This document shows, piece by piece, positions 21,640 through 30,295 of a DNA stretch of 60,872 nucleotides. Under the pieces are notes generated by a model that saw only the letters and a list, made by a program, of their open reading frames with translations, did not search any database and was not told the DNA's origin. Source of the stretch: Betaproteobacteria bacterium (lineage in GTDB: Bacteria; Pseudomonadota; Gammaproteobacteria; Burkholderiales; Rhodocyclaceae); the NCBI GenBank assembly GCA_012026885.1, contig VEPL01000005.1, positions 1 through 60,872 of the forward strand, read 5' to 3'. The position numbers and the translations under genes were made by a program. Numbering within the stretch: position 1 is the stretch's first letter; each line of letters starts with the position of its first letter.

Positions 21640-23089
21640 GCGCCCGCTGCCCCGATACGGCCTGGCGGCGCTGGCTGGCGCCGCCGGCGTGCTGTGCTTC
21701 GCCCCCTTCGGCCTGTTCTGGCTGGCCCCGCTCGTCTGGGGCTGCCTCTTCGCGCTGCTGCTGCACGCGCGCTCGCCGCGCGGCGGACTGCTGACCGGAC
21801 TCGCCTTCGGCCTCGGCTTCTTCCTCTGCGGCGTTTCCTGGGTTTATGTCAGCCTGTCGGTCTTCGGCAACATGCCGGCCTGGCTCGCCGCCCCCGCCGC
21901 CGCGCTGTTTTGCGCGGTCATGGCCCTCTTCCCGATGGCGGCCGGCTGGTCCTTCAAGCGCTTGCAGCCCGGCGCCATCTGGCGGCAGGCCTTGCTCTTC
22001 GCCGCCCTGTTCGCCACGCTCGACTGGCTGCGCGGCTGGATTTTGACCGGCTTCCCCTGGCTCGCCGCCGGCTATTCGCAGACGCCGCCCAGCCCGCTGG
22101 CCGGCTACGCGCCGCTCCTCGGCGTTCACGGCCTCTCCTTTCTGGCTATCCTCTGCGGAGCCCTGTTGTTGTGCCGGCGTGCCGGCATCGTCGCTGCCGC
22201 CCTGGTCGTTCTGGCCGGCGCCGGGCTGCGCGGCGTCGAGTGGACGGCCCCCGAGGGCCCATCCATCGATGTGGCGCTGATCCAGGGCAACATCCCCCAG
22301 GAAATGAAGTTCCGCCCGGACAGCTTCGCCCGCACACTGATGCTCTACCGCGACCTGATCGCGGAACATCCGGCGCAACTGACCCTGCTGCCCGAAACCG
22401 CCCTGCCCGCCTTCATCGACCAGTTGCCCGCCGCCTATGTCGAGGAGTTGCGGACGCTGGCCGCCCGCCGCGGCGGCGATCTCATCCTCGGCACCGTGAC
22501 CCGCGACGGCGAGCGCTATTTCAACAGCGCTGCCAGCCTCGGCAGCGCGCCGGCGCAGACCTACAGCAAGTCCCACCTGGTGCCCTTCGGCGAATTCATT
22601 CCGCCCGGCTTCGCCTGGTTCATGGCCTACGCGAACATCCCGATGTCGTCTTTCTCGCGCGGCGCCGACGAACAGCCGCCGCTCGCCGTCGCCGGCACCA
22701 AGGTCGCGGTCAATATCTGCTACGAGGATGCTTTCGGCGAAGAGATCATTCGCGCGCTGCCGGCAGCGGGGATTCTCGCCAACCTCTCGAATACGGCCTG
22801 GTTCGGACGCTCTCTGGCGCAGCCGCAGCACCTGCAGATCGCCCGACTGCGGGCGCTCGAGGCCGGGCGCCCGATGCTGCGCGCGACCAACACCGGCATG
22901 ACCGCGATCGTCGCCGCCGACGGCTCGGTCGCGGCGGCGCTGCCGGCCTTCACTACCGGCGTCCTGCGCGGGGAAGTGCGCGCTCATGCCGGCACAACGC
23001 CTTACGTGCGCTGGGGCAACGGCGCCTTCCTGGCGCTCGTCTTCGCCGCGCTGGTCGCGGCGCTGCGCCCGCAACGGCGGGTCAGATAG
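21617..23089 (+). CDS. lnt: Apolipoprotein N-acyltransferase, 490 aa
   Basis: Adds the third acyl chain to lipoproteins in the inner membrane, so that Lol can export them (LptE here is one client). The N-terminal half has six or more hydrophobic segments. The nitrilase-like periplasmic domain has the catalytic triad Glu260 (L-P-E-T-A), Lys318 (S-K-S-H-L-V-P-F-G-E) and Cys368 (N-I-C-Y-E-D). Translation starts at GTG 21617, inside corC. The 3' end overlaps the convergent transglycosylase gene by 8 bp. Confidence 0.95.
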   Translation: MATIRLPERPLPRYGLAALAGAAGVLCFAPFGLFWLAPLVWGCLFALLLHARSPRGGLLTGLAFGLGFFLCGVSWVYVSLSVFGNMPAWLAAPAAALFCAVMALFPMAAGWSFKRLQPGAIWRQALLFAALFATLDWLRGWILTGFPWLAAGYSQTPPSPLAGYAPLLGVHGLSFLAILCGALLLCRRAGIVAAALVVLAGAGLRGVEWTAPEGPSIDVALIQGNIPQEMKFRPDSFARTLMLYRDLIAEHPAQLTLLPETALPAFIDQLPAAYVEELRTLAARRGGDLILGTVTRDGERYFNSAASLGSAPAQTYSKSHLVPFGEFIPPGFAWFMAYANIPMSSFSRGADEQPPLAVAGTKVAVNICYEDAFGEEIIRALPAAGILANLSNTAWFGRSLAQPQHLQIARLRALEAGRPMLRATNTGMTAIVAADGSVAAALPAFTTGVLRGEVRAHAGTTPYVRWGNGAFLALVFAALVAALRPQRRVR

Positions 23090-23777
23090 CCCGCGGACGC
23101 TGGACGGCCTGCTCCAGGCGCTGCTTCTCGGCGATCACCTTGGCGGAATAGCGACGATCAGGGTCGTTCAGCGCCCCGCCGAACTGCTGCAGGCCGGACT
23201 CGAGGCCGCCGTGGCGGCGGATCGACTCCTTGAGCACGCGGGCACCGACCTGGACGTTCGTCACCGGATCGAGGAAGGCATGCGTTCCCGAATCCTCGGG
23301 CAGCTTGTCCATGTGGAAGCGCGGCATCACCTGCATCAGGCCCTTGGCGCCGACCACGCTCTGCGAAAAGGGATTGAACCCCGATTCGACGCCGATGACG
23401 GCGATGATCAGCAGCGGGTCGAGACGCAACTCCTGGCCGGCAGCCTGGGCGGCCAGGAATACCGGCTCGATGGCGGTAGCCGACACGCGGTAGCGGCGGG
23501 TGACATAGTCGAGTGCCATTTGCAGGCGGGGCGACAGGGCATCCGGGGCCGTCGGCGCTTCGTCGGCGACGATTCCGTCATCGGCGGCGACCGGGTTCTC
23601 CGCGGGCGCGTCGACGAAGGTGCGCAGGGCCTCGATGATGCCGGCGTGGCCGGCCTGGACGGCGAAGAGCCCGGCAAGGAAAATAATCCCGGCCGCCATC
23701 AGGAAATTGCGCAGCAGGGCTGAAACGGTTGCGGAAGCCCGCAGCAGGGCGGACGACGGAAGGATAGTGGCAGACAT
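23082..23777 (-). CDS. Membrane-anchored lytic transglycosylase, 231 aa
   Basis: A peptidoglycan-cleaving enzyme with a C-terminal SLT (goose-lysozyme-like) domain. The catalytic Glu is in G-V-E-S-G-F-N-P near residue 135, followed by G-A-K-G-L-M-Q-V-M-P and a final A-Y-like segment replaced by F-G-G-A-L. The N-terminus has one hydrophobic segment (about residues 20-45), so it is anchored in or secreted through the inner membrane. GGAGG is well placed before the ATG at 23777. Its promoter carries a perfect 15-bp inverted repeat at the start point, like the phasin promoter. Confidence 0.88.
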   Translation of the reverse strand: MSATILPSSALLRASATVSALLRNFLMAAGIIFLAGLFAVQAGHAGIIEALRTFVDAPAENPVAADDGIVADEAPTAPDALSPRLQMALDYVTRRYRVSATAIEPVFLAAQAAGQELRLDPLLIIAVIGVESGFNPFSQSVVGAKGLMQVMPRFHMDKLPEDSGTHAFLDPVTNVQVGARVLKESIRRHGGLESGLQQFGGALNDPDRRYSAKVIAEKQRLEQAVQRPRAI

Positions 23778-23914
23778 GCGGCCTCCTTGACTGTTGCCAC
23801 TCCCGGCGGAGGCCGGCAGCGAACGGTTACAGGGGGAACAACCCCGGTGCGTGGCAGGATGGGGAGGAAAGAAATGTGGCCACGCGACGCCGGGCGATAC
23901 GCAATAATCATGTA

Positions 23915-23929
23915 TGCTGCATTGCAGCA
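23915..23929. promoter_or_regulatory. 15-bp inverted repeat at the transglycosylase start point (PhaR-like operator)
   Basis: TGCTGCA-T-TGCAGCA is a perfect 7-1-7 dyad. It contains CTGC-N3-GCAG, the consensus published for the PHA regulator PhaR of Paracoccus denitrificans. It covers the predicted +1 to +15 of the promoter at 23936-23964. A near-identical dyad sits at the same place in the phasin promoter. Confidence 0.6.
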
Positions 23930-23935
23930 ATTTGC

Positions 23936-23964
23936 ATCTTATTGATTCTATTCGATCCTGTCAA
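23936..23964 (-). promoter_or_regulatory. Transglycosylase gene promoter
   Basis: On the minus strand: -35 TTGACA (23959-23964), a 17-bp spacer, -10 TAAGAT (23936-23941). This is a near-consensus sigma-70 promoter reading toward 23777. The predicted start is near 23929, at the edge of the inverted repeat. Confidence 0.7.
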
Positions 23965-24089
23965 TCATGCCGTAGGCAAACGACTCTAATCTAACGCACC
24001 GCAACAGCCGATCACCGCCAATCGCCCTGCCGGTCGCCTCGCCCTCGGGCACCCCTCTGGGCAGCATGGCCCACCCCGCCAAATGCCTG

Positions 24090-24105
24090 TAAAATCCAAG
24101 GCTTT
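24090..24105 (+). promoter_or_regulatory. glyQS promoter: -10 box plus CTTT start tract
   Basis: TAAAAT at 24090-24095, CCAAGG, then CTTT at 24102-24105, 22 bp before the glyQ ATG. The -35 region is not recognisable. No T-box-like leader is present, as expected outside Gram-positives. Confidence 0.5.
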
Positions 24106-24126
24106 CCGACAATTCGAGTGCGCCCG

Positions 24127-25059
24127 ATGAGCACCCCATCCAAGCCCAGTTTTCAGGAGGTCATCCTCCGTCTGCAGGATTACTGGAACAAGCAGGGTTG
24201 CGCCCTGCTCCAGCCGTACGACATGGAAGTCGGCGCCGGCACCAGCCATACCGCCACCTTCCTGCGCGCGATCGGCCCCGAGCCCTGGAAGGCCGCCTAC
24301 GTGCAACCCTCGCGGCGCCCCAAGGACGGCCGCTACGGCGAAAACCCGAACCGCATGCAACACTACTACCAATATCAGGTCGTTCTGAAGCCGGCGCCGG
24401 AAAACATCCTCGAGCTCTACCTCGGCTCGCTCGAGGCCCTCGGCTTCGACCTCAAGAGGAACGACGTGCGCTTCGTCGAGGACGACTGGGAAAACCCGAC
24501 GCTGGGTGCCTGGGGCCTCGGCTGGGAAGTCTGGATGAACGGCATGGAAGTCACGCAATTCACCTACTTCCAGCAGGTCGGCGGTATCGACTGCAAGCCG
24601 ATTACCGGCGAGATCACCTACGGCCTCGAACGCCTGGCGATGTACCTGCAAGGCGTCGAGAACGTCTTCGACCTGACCTGGACCGACGGCCTGACCTACG
24701 GCGACGTCTATCACCAGAACGAGGTCGAGCAGTCCGCCTACAATTTCGAGCACAGCAACGTCGAATTCCTCTTCCACGCCTTCGGCAAGCACGAGGAAAC
24801 CGCCGTGCACCTGATGGGCGCCCAACTGGCGCTGCCGGCCTACGAGCAGGTGCTCAAGGCCGCGCATACCTTCAACCTGCTCGATGCCCGCGGCGCCATC
24901 TCGGTCACCGAGCGCGCCGCCTACATCGGCCGCATCCGCAACCTCGCGCGCAGCGTCGCCCAGAGCTATCTCGAATCGCGCGCGCGCCTCGGCTTCCCGA
25001 TGGCCCCGCGCGACTGGGCCGGCGGAGTCCTCGCCCAGATCGAAAAGAAGGCTGCCTGA
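24127..25059 (+). CDS. glyQ: Glycyl-tRNA synthetase alpha chain, 310 aa
   Basis: Catalytic subunit of the bacterial alpha2-beta2 GlyRS, a class II synthetase. The protein opens with [12 protein letters not shown], and class II motif 2 is visible near [19 protein letters not shown]. Length and conservation are normal. The start is the ATG giving M-S-T-P-S-K; an earlier in-frame codon overlaps the leader. glyS begins 1 bp after its stop. Confidence 0.97.
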   Translation: MSTPSKPSFQEVILRLQDYWNKQGCALLQPYDMEVGAGTSHTATFLRAIGPEPWKAAYVQPSRRPKDGRYGENPNRMQHYYQYQVVLKPAPENILELYLGSLEALGFDLKRNDVRFVEDDWENPTLGAWGLGWEVWMNGMEVTQFTYFQQVGGIDCKPITGEITYGLERLAMYLQGVENVFDLTWTDGLTYGDVYHQNEVEQSAYNFEHSNVEFLFHAFGKHEETAVHLMGAQLALPAYEQVLKAAHTFNLLDARGAISVTERAAYIGRIRNLARSVAQSYLESRARLGFPMAPRDWAGGVLAQIEKKAA

Positions 25060-25060
25060 C

Positions 25061-27187
25061 ATGTCGTCCAAGAATCTGCTCGTTGAACTCTTCGTCGAGG
25101 AGTTGCCGCCCAAGGCGCTCAAGAAGCTGGGCGAGGCTTTCGCCTCGGCGCTGGCCACGTCGCTGAAAAATGCCGGTTTGGCGCCGTCAACCGCGACCGT
25201 CACCGCCTACGCCTCGCCGCGCCGCCTCGCGGCCCACGTCACCGACGTGTTCGCCGTCGCCGCGGACAAGCCGGTGGTGCAGAAGCTGATGCCGGTCGCC
25301 GTCGGCCTCGACGCCGCCGGCAACGCGACGCCGGCGCTGCTCAAGAAGCTGGCCGGACTGGGCGTCGATGCGGGCGCCGCCGCCCTGGTCATCCCCGCCC
25401 TGCGCCGCGAAAGCGACGGCAAGGCCGACGTCCTCTTCTACGACAGCCTGGCCAAGGGCGCGACGCTCGCCGAGGGGTTGCAGAAGGCCGTCGAAGCCGC
25501 GCTCGCCGCGCTGCCCATCCCCAAGGTCATGACCTACCAGCTCGCCGACGGCTGGAGCACCGTCAATTTCGTGCGCCCGGCCCACCGCCTGGTCGCCCTC
25601 CACGGCGCCGACATCGTCCCCGTTGCCGCGCTCGGCCTCACCGCCGGCCGCGAGACTCAGGGCCACCGCTTCGAGGCGGCGGTCGATCCGGTGGTAATCG
25701 CCGATGCCGACAGCTACGCCGGCACGCTCGCCCGGGACGGCGCCGTGATCGCCTCGTTCGCCGCGCGCCGCGCCGAGATCGCGCGCCAGCTCGCCGAGGC
25801 CGCCGCCAGCGTCGGCAGCAACTTCCAGCCGATCGAGGACGATGCCCTGCTCGACGAGGTCACCGCGCTGGTCGAGCGACCCAATGTCCTGGCCGGCCAG
25901 TTCGAGGAGGAATTCCTCGCCGTGCCGCAGGAATGCCTGATCCTGACCATGAAGGCCAACCAGAAGTATTTCCCGCTCCTGGATCCGGCCGGCAAGCTGA
26001 CAAACCGTTTCCTCGTCGTCAGCAACATCCGCCCGGACGATCCGTCGGCGGTCATCGGCGGCAACGAGCGGGTCGTCCGCCCGCGCCTGGCCGATGCCAA
26101 GTTCTTCTTCGACCAGGACCGCAAGAAGTCGCTCGAATCGCGCGTCCCCGGCCTGGCCAGGGTCGTCTACCACAACAAGCTCGGCACCCAGGGCGAGCGC
26201 GTCCAGCGCGTCGCCGCCATCGCGCGCGCCATCGGCACCCGCCTCGGCGGCGAGGCGCTTGCCCTGCACGCCGAACAGGCAGCGGTGCTGGCCAAGGCCG
26301 ACCTGCTCACCGACATGGTCGGCGAATTTCCCGAACTGCAGGGCATCATGGGCCGTTATTACGCCCAGCACGACGGCCTGCCGGCCGACGTCGCCGATGC
26401 CATCGAGGACCACTACAAGCCGCGCTTCGCCGGCGACGCCCTGCCGCGCGGCCGCGCCGGCACCGTCGTCGCACTGGCCGACAAGCTGGAGACGCTGACC
26501 GGCATGTTCGGCATCGGCCAGATCCCGACCGGCGACAAGGACCCGTTCGCGTTGCGCCGCCACGCGCTGGGCATCATACGCATGCTGGCCGAAGGCAACC
26601 TCGACCTCCCGCTCGGCGAGTTGCTCGGGCTCGCCGTGAGCGCCTTTGCCACGGTCGACGGCTTCAGGCCGGCCGAATCGGCGCTGGCCGACTTCATCTA
26701 CGAGCGCCTCGCCGGCAGCCTGCGCGAGCAGGGCTACACGGCGCAGGAGGTCGACGCCGTGGTCAGCCAGCGCCCGCAACGCCTCGGCGACATCCCCAAG
26801 CGCCTCGCCGCCGTGCGCGCCTTCTCCGCCCTGCCCGAGGCCGCCGCCCTCGCTGCTGCCAACAAGCGTGTCGGCAACATCCTCAAGAAGGTCGAGAACC
26901 CGGTCGAGCCGGTCGTCGACAATGCCCTGCTCAGCGCAGCCGCCGAAGTCGCTCTGCATGACGCACTGGTCGACGTCGTACCGCAGGCCGATGCCGCCTT
27001 CGTCACCGGCGACTACACCGAATCGCTCACTGCACTGGCCGCGCTACGCGCCCCGGTCGATGCCTTCTTCGACGACGTCATGGTCAATGTCAACGATCCG
27101 GCCCTGCGCGCCAACCGGCTCGGGTTGCTCGCCAAGCTGCACGCGGCGATGAACCAGGTCGCCGACCTCTCCAGGCTCTCGGCCTGA
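25061..27187 (+). CDS. glyS: Glycyl-tRNA synthetase beta chain, 708 aa
   Basis: Beta subunit of the tetrameric GlyRS, needed for tRNA-Gly recognition and activity. It starts L-L-V-E-L-F-V-E-E-L-P-P-K, the hallmark of the family. An HD-type domain (residues about 300-520) includes K-A-D-L-L-T-D-M-V-G-E-F-P-E-L-Q-G and K-L-E-T-L-T-G-M-F-G-I-G. The DALR-like anticodon-binding domain ends the protein. It forms an operon with glyQ and probably with gmhB 13 bp downstream. Confidence 0.97.
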   Translation: MSSKNLLVELFVEELPPKALKKLGEAFASALATSLKNAGLAPSTATVTAYASPRRLAAHVTDVFAVAADKPVVQKLMPVAVGLDAAGNATPALLKKLAGLGVDAGAAALVIPALRRESDGKADVLFYDSLAKGATLAEGLQKAVEAALAALPIPKVMTYQLADGWSTVNFVRPAHRLVALHGADIVPVAALGLTAGRETQGHRFEAAVDPVVIADADSYAGTLARDGAVIASFAARRAEIARQLAEAAASVGSNFQPIEDDALLDEVTALVERPNVLAGQFEEEFLAVPQECLILTMKANQKYFPLLDPAGKLTNRFLVVSNIRPDDPSAVIGGNERVVRPRLADAKFFFDQDRKKSLESRVPGLARVVYHNKLGTQGERVQRVAAIARAIGTRLGGEALALHAEQAAVLAKADLLTDMVGEFPELQGIMGRYYAQHDGLPADVADAIEDHYKPRFAGDALPRGRAGTVVALADKLETLTGMFGIGQIPTGDKDPFALRRHALGIIRMLAEGNLDLPLGELLGLAVSAFATVDGFRPAESALADFIYERLAGSLREQGYTAQEVDAVVSQRPQRLGDIPKRLAAVRAFSALPEAAALAAANKRVGNILKKVENPVEPVVDNALLSAAAEVALHDALVDVVPQADAAFVTGDYTESLTALAALRAPVDAFFDDVMVNVNDPALRANRLGLLAKLHAAMNQVADLSRLSA

Positions 27188-27200
27188 CCCGGGACGCGCC

Positions 27201-27752
27201 ATGCCCACCAAGCTCGTCATTCTCGACCGCGACGGAGTCATCAACCTCGATTCCGCCCAGTTCATCAAGAGCCCGGCGGAATGGAAGCCTATCCCGGGCA
27301 GCCTCGAGGCCATCGCGCGCCTGAACCAGGCCGGCTATCGCGTCGTCGTGGCGACCAACCAGTCGGGCGTCGGACGGGGCCTCTTCGACATGGATACGCT
27401 CAACGCGATCCACGACAAGATGCACAAGGCCCTGTTCACGCTCGGCGGGCGCATCGATGCCGTCTTCTATTGCCCGCACGCTGCCGACTCCGACTGCAAT
27501 TGCCGAAAACCCAAGCCCGGCATGTACAAGCGCATCGCCGAAACCCTGAACGTCAACCTGGCCGGCGTTGCCGCCATCGGCGATTCGCTGCGTGACCTGC
27601 AGGCCGGCGCCGCTGTCGGCTGCCTGCCCGTGCTGGTCCTGACCGGCAAGGGCACGAAGACAAAGGCGGAAGGCAACCTGCCGGACGGTACGCTCCAATT
27701 CGCCGACCTCGCTGCCGCGGTCGACCACCTGTTGCGCCCGAAAAAGAAATGA
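27201..27752 (+). CDS. gmhB: D-glycero-beta-D-manno-heptose 1,7-bisphosphate 7-phosphatase, 183 aa
   Basis: HAD-family phosphatase in ADP-heptose synthesis for the LPS inner core. It shows the nucleophile motif I-L-D-R-D-G-V-I-N, the V-A-T-N-Q-S-G-V-G-R-G loop, and the zinc-binding insert C-P-H-A-A-D-S-D-C-N-C-R-K-P-K-P-G-M, characteristic of GmhB. The order glyS-gmhB-plsC is widely conserved in betaproteobacteria. The stop overlaps the start of plsC (ATGA). Confidence 0.94.
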   Translation: MPTKLVILDRDGVINLDSAQFIKSPAEWKPIPGSLEAIARLNQAGYRVVVATNQSGVGRGLFDMDTLNAIHDKMHKALFTLGGRIDAVFYCPHAADSDCNCRKPKPGMYKRIAETLNVNLAGVAAIGDSLRDLQAGAAVGCLPVLVLTGKGTKTKAEGNLPDGTLQFADLAAAVDHLLRPKKK

Positions 27753-28498
27753 ACCTGCTGCGCTCGACGCTCTTTACCCTCTGGGCCGCCCTCTGGACAT
27801 TGCTCACCGCCCCGCTGGTGATCGCCGCCTCGCTGCTGCTGCGGGGGCTCTGGGGCTACCGGGCCGGCCGCCTGTGGCGACTGGGCATACAGTTCGGTGT
27901 CGAGAATCTCCTCGCCATCCGTCCGCGCGTTATCGGCCTCGAGAACATGCCGCAGGAGCCCTGCGTCATCCTTGCCAAGCACCAGTCCGCGTGGGAAACG
28001 ATGACGCTGCAGGACTGCGTACCCCACGGCGCCTTCTGCGTCTTCGTGCTCAAGAAGGAACTGCTGCGCGTGCCCCTGATCGGCTGGGGACTGGGCGCCA
28101 TGAAGATGATTTCGATCGACCGCAGCGCCGGCAAGGAAGCGCTCGACCGAGTCGTCGAGCAGGGTCGCGAACGCCTGAAGAGCGGCTTCTACGTCATCAT
28201 CTTTCCCGAAGGCACGCGCGTCGCGCCGGGCACCACCAAGCGCTACAAGGCCGGCGGCGCGTACCTGGCCACCCGGGTCGGCTGCAAGGTCGTCCCGGTC
28301 GCCCACGATGCCGGTGAATTCTGGCCGCGCCAGGCCTTCATCAAGCGCCCGGGCACGGTCACCGTCAGCATCGGTCCCGCCTTCGACGCGACCGGCCTGC
28401 CCGAGGCCGAAATCAACCGGCGCGTCGAGGAATGGATCGAAGCCGAGATGCGCCGCATTTCGCCGCATCGTTACCCGGATGCCCAGAGCACTGCCTGA
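27749..28498 (+). CDS. plsC: 1-acyl-sn-glycerol-3-phosphate acyltransferase (PlsC family), 249 aa
   Basis: Makes phosphatidic acid from lysophosphatidic acid, following PlsY in phospholipid synthesis. One or two membrane segments at residues 5-35 anchor it. The acyltransferase box is H-Q-S-A-W-E-T, an H-x4-E form where classical PlsC has H-x4-D. F-P-E-G-T-R near residue 152 is the substrate-binding block. A second family role, such as lysophospholipid or ornithine-lipid acylation, cannot be excluded. Confidence 0.88.
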   Translation: MNLLRSTLFTLWAALWTLLTAPLVIAASLLLRGLWGYRAGRLWRLGIQFGVENLLAIRPRVIGLENMPQEPCVILAKHQSAWETMTLQDCVPHGAFCVFVLKKELLRVPLIGWGLGAMKMISIDRSAGKEALDRVVEQGRERLKSGFYVIIFPEGTRVAPGTTKRYKAGGAYLATRVGCKVVPVAHDAGEFWPRQAFIKRPGTVTVSIGPAFDATGLPEAEINRRVEEWIEAEMRRISPHRYPDAQSTA

Positions 28499-29192
28499 AG
28501 CCGTACGCAGCATCGCGCTCGGCGGCCGCGAGATCGCCTACCGCCTGCGCCGCTCCCGGCGCCGCTCGATCGGACTGACCATCGACCGCCAGGGCCTGCG
28601 CGTCGGTGCTCCGCTATCCACAGGCATCGGCGACATCGAAACGCTGATCCGCCGGCACGGCAACTGGGTGCTCGGCAAGCTGGATTCCTGGCGCGAGCGG
28701 CCGCCCGCGCCCGCCCTCGCAGTCGCCGACGGGACGACCATTTCTGCCTTCGGGGCAGCGTTGACCCTAGCCATCCGTCCGGCGCGCCGCAGCGGCTGGC
28801 GTATCGTGGGGGACAGCCTGCACCTCGCCGTATCCGCTGCCCGCAGTCCGGCCGAGGCACTGGCAGCGGCGCTCCGGGCGCATGCCCGCAGCGTCCTCGC
28901 CGGGCGACTGGCCGTTTACGCCGGCCGCCTCGGCGTGCCGACCCCGCCGCTGCGCCTGTCGTCGGCCCGCACGCGCTGGGGCAGCTGCAGCCCGCGCGGC
29001 GTCTCGCTCAACTGGCGACTCGTCTTCCTGCCGCTGCCGGTGGCCGACTACGTCGTCGCCCACGAAGTCGCGCACCTGCGCGAAATGAACCACAGTCCGC
29101 GCTTCTGGTCTGTGGTCGAACAACTCTGCCCCGACTGGCGCGCGCGCCGCAACGAATTGCACCGCCTCGGGCCAGCCATCCCGCAACTTTAG
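28479..29192 (+). CDS. YgjP-like zinc metallopeptidase (DUF45), 237 aa
   Basis: A WLM/YgjP-type metal-dependent hydrolase. The C-terminal part has H-E-V-A-H at His195-His199 and a third ligand His in M-N-H-S-P-R-F-W nine residues on. R-W-G-S-C-S-P-R-G, diagnostic for the family, lies just before it. The N-terminal half is basic, with [10 protein letters not shown]. It overlaps the end of plsC by 20 bp. Substrate unknown. Confidence 0.87.
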   Translation: MPRALPEAVRSIALGGREIAYRLRRSRRRSIGLTIDRQGLRVGAPLSTGIGDIETLIRRHGNWVLGKLDSWRERPPAPALAVADGTTISAFGAALTLAIRPARRSGWRIVGDSLHLAVSAARSPAEALAAALRAHARSVLAGRLAVYAGRLGVPTPPLRLSSARTRWGSCSPRGVSLNWRLVFLPLPVADYVVAHEVAHLREMNHSPRFWSVVEQLCPDWRARRNELHRLGPAIPQL

Positions 29193-29202
29193 GAACCCTC
29201 CC

Positions 29203-29586
29203 ATGCGCATCCTGCACACCATGCTCCGCGTCGGCGACCTCGACCGTTCGCTCGCTTTCTACACCGAGGTTCTCGGCATGACCCTGCTGCGTCGCAAAGA
29301 CTACCCCGAGGGCCGCTTCACCCTCGCCTTCGTCGGCTACGGACCCGAGGAAAACGAGGCCGTCCTCGAGCTGACGCACAACTGGGGCACCGCTGCCTAC
29401 GACATCGGTACCGGCTACGGCCACATCGCGCTGGCGGTTCCCGATGCCGCTGCGGCCTGCGCCGAAATCCGCCAGCGCGGCGGCCGGGTGGTGCGCGAGG
29501 CGGGGCCGATGAAGCACGGCACCTCGATCATCGCCTTCGTCGAAGACCCGGACGGCTACCGGATCGAGCTGATCCAGCGCAGCTGA
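29203..29586 (+). CDS. gloA: Lactoylglutathione lyase (glyoxalase I), 127 aa
   Basis: Detoxifies methylglyoxal as its glutathione hemithioacetal. The metal ligands of nickel-type GloA are visible: His in [11 protein letters not shown] near residue 5, Glu in V-L-E-L-T-H-N-W-G near 56, His in Y-G-H-I-A-L-A-V near 74, and Glu in Y-R-I-E-L-I-Q near 122. Length is typical of the short bacterial form. It ends 15 bp from a convergent exporter gene. Confidence 0.95.
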   Translation: MRILHTMLRVGDLDRSLAFYTEVLGMTLLRRKDYPEGRFTLAFVGYGPEENEAVLELTHNWGTAAYDIGTGYGHIALAVPDAAAACAEIRQRGGRVVREAGPMKHGTSIIAFVEDPDGYRIELIQRS

Positions 29587-29601
29587 AGCCGCACACAACC
29601 G

Positions 29602-30255
29602 TCAGGCGCCGGCACTCCCACCCGACAGGGCTGCAACGATGCCGAGCGCGATGAACATGGCGGCGCCGACGCGGCGTCCAATGACGCGCGTCCTTTCGCC
29701 GCGCAGGACCGGCGCGGCAGCCCCAGCTGCCAAGGCATAGGCGCTGTCCGTGACTGCCGCGATCGCGACGAACAGGGTGCCAAGGAGCAAACTGCGCAGC
29801 ACCGGCGCGCCCGCCGGATCGAGAAATTGCGGCAGGAAAGCCGCGTAGAAGAGGGTCGTCTTGGGGTTGAGCAGCGCCACCACGAACCCGTCGCGAAACA
29901 CGCGCGACAACGGCACCGCCGCGATCTGCCCGAATCCGACGTCCGGCGCGGCGGCGCGCAACATGCGCCAGCCGAGGAAGACCAGGTAGGCGGCGCCGGC
30001 CAGCTTGACTGCGGCAAACGCCCACGACGACACGGCGAAGACTGCGGCGAGCCCGAGCGCTGCGGCCAGCGCATTGCCCAGATTGCCAAGCGCCACGCCA
30101 GCGACCGAAACCAGCCCGCAGCGACGCCCCTGGACAATGCTGCGGGTGACGACATACAGAACCCCGGGGCCCGGCGTCACGGCGAGCACCGTGCTGGCCA
30201 CGAGGAAGGCGGAAAACAGCGGCCAGGGCGGAAGCAGGTCGACCATCGGGGGCAT
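29602..30255 (-). CDS. LysE/RhtB-family amino-acid exporter, 217 aa
   Basis: A six-helix inner-membrane exporter. The family signature follows the first helix: T-P-G-P-G-V-L-Y-V-V-T-R-S near residue 27, with G-V-A-L-G-N after it. N-P-K-T-T-L-F-Y-A-A-F-L-P-Q-F near residue 130 is also typical of RhtB proteins. Start is uncertain among ATG 30255, ATG 30246 and TTG 30282. Substrate cannot be told from sequence; threonine, homoserine or leucine are common. Confidence 0.87.
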   Translation of the reverse strand: MPPMVDLLPPWPLFSAFLVASTVLAVTPGPGVLYVVTRSIVQGRRCGLVSVAGVALGNLGNALAAALGLAAVFAVSSWAFAAVKLAGAAYLVFLGWRMLRAAAPDVGFGQIAAVPLSRVFRDGFVVALLNPKTTLFYAAFLPQFLDPAGAPVLRSLLLGTLFVAIAAVTDSAYALAAGAAAPVLRGERTRVIGRRVGAAMFIALGIVAALSGGSAGA

Positions 30256-30295
30256 CGTGGGAGCGAATTCGCCTGCCGTCAAGGGCGCGGCGGCC

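Larger units (their letters stand above)
23778..24126. other. 349-bp divergent gap between transglycosylase and glyQ
   Basis: Contains the leader, promoter and operator of the transglycosylase gene (minus strand, 23915-23964) and the glyQ -10 region (24090-24105). The central part, 23960-24060, shows no open frame with a credible start, no tRNA and no clear structured RNA. The transglycosylase leader would be about 150 nt, long enough for post-transcriptional control. Confidence 0.6.

Noticed and set aside
24061..24126. A riboswitch or T-box before glyQ
   Set aside because: The leader is only about 25 nt after the predicted start, too short for either, and T-boxes belong to Gram-positives.
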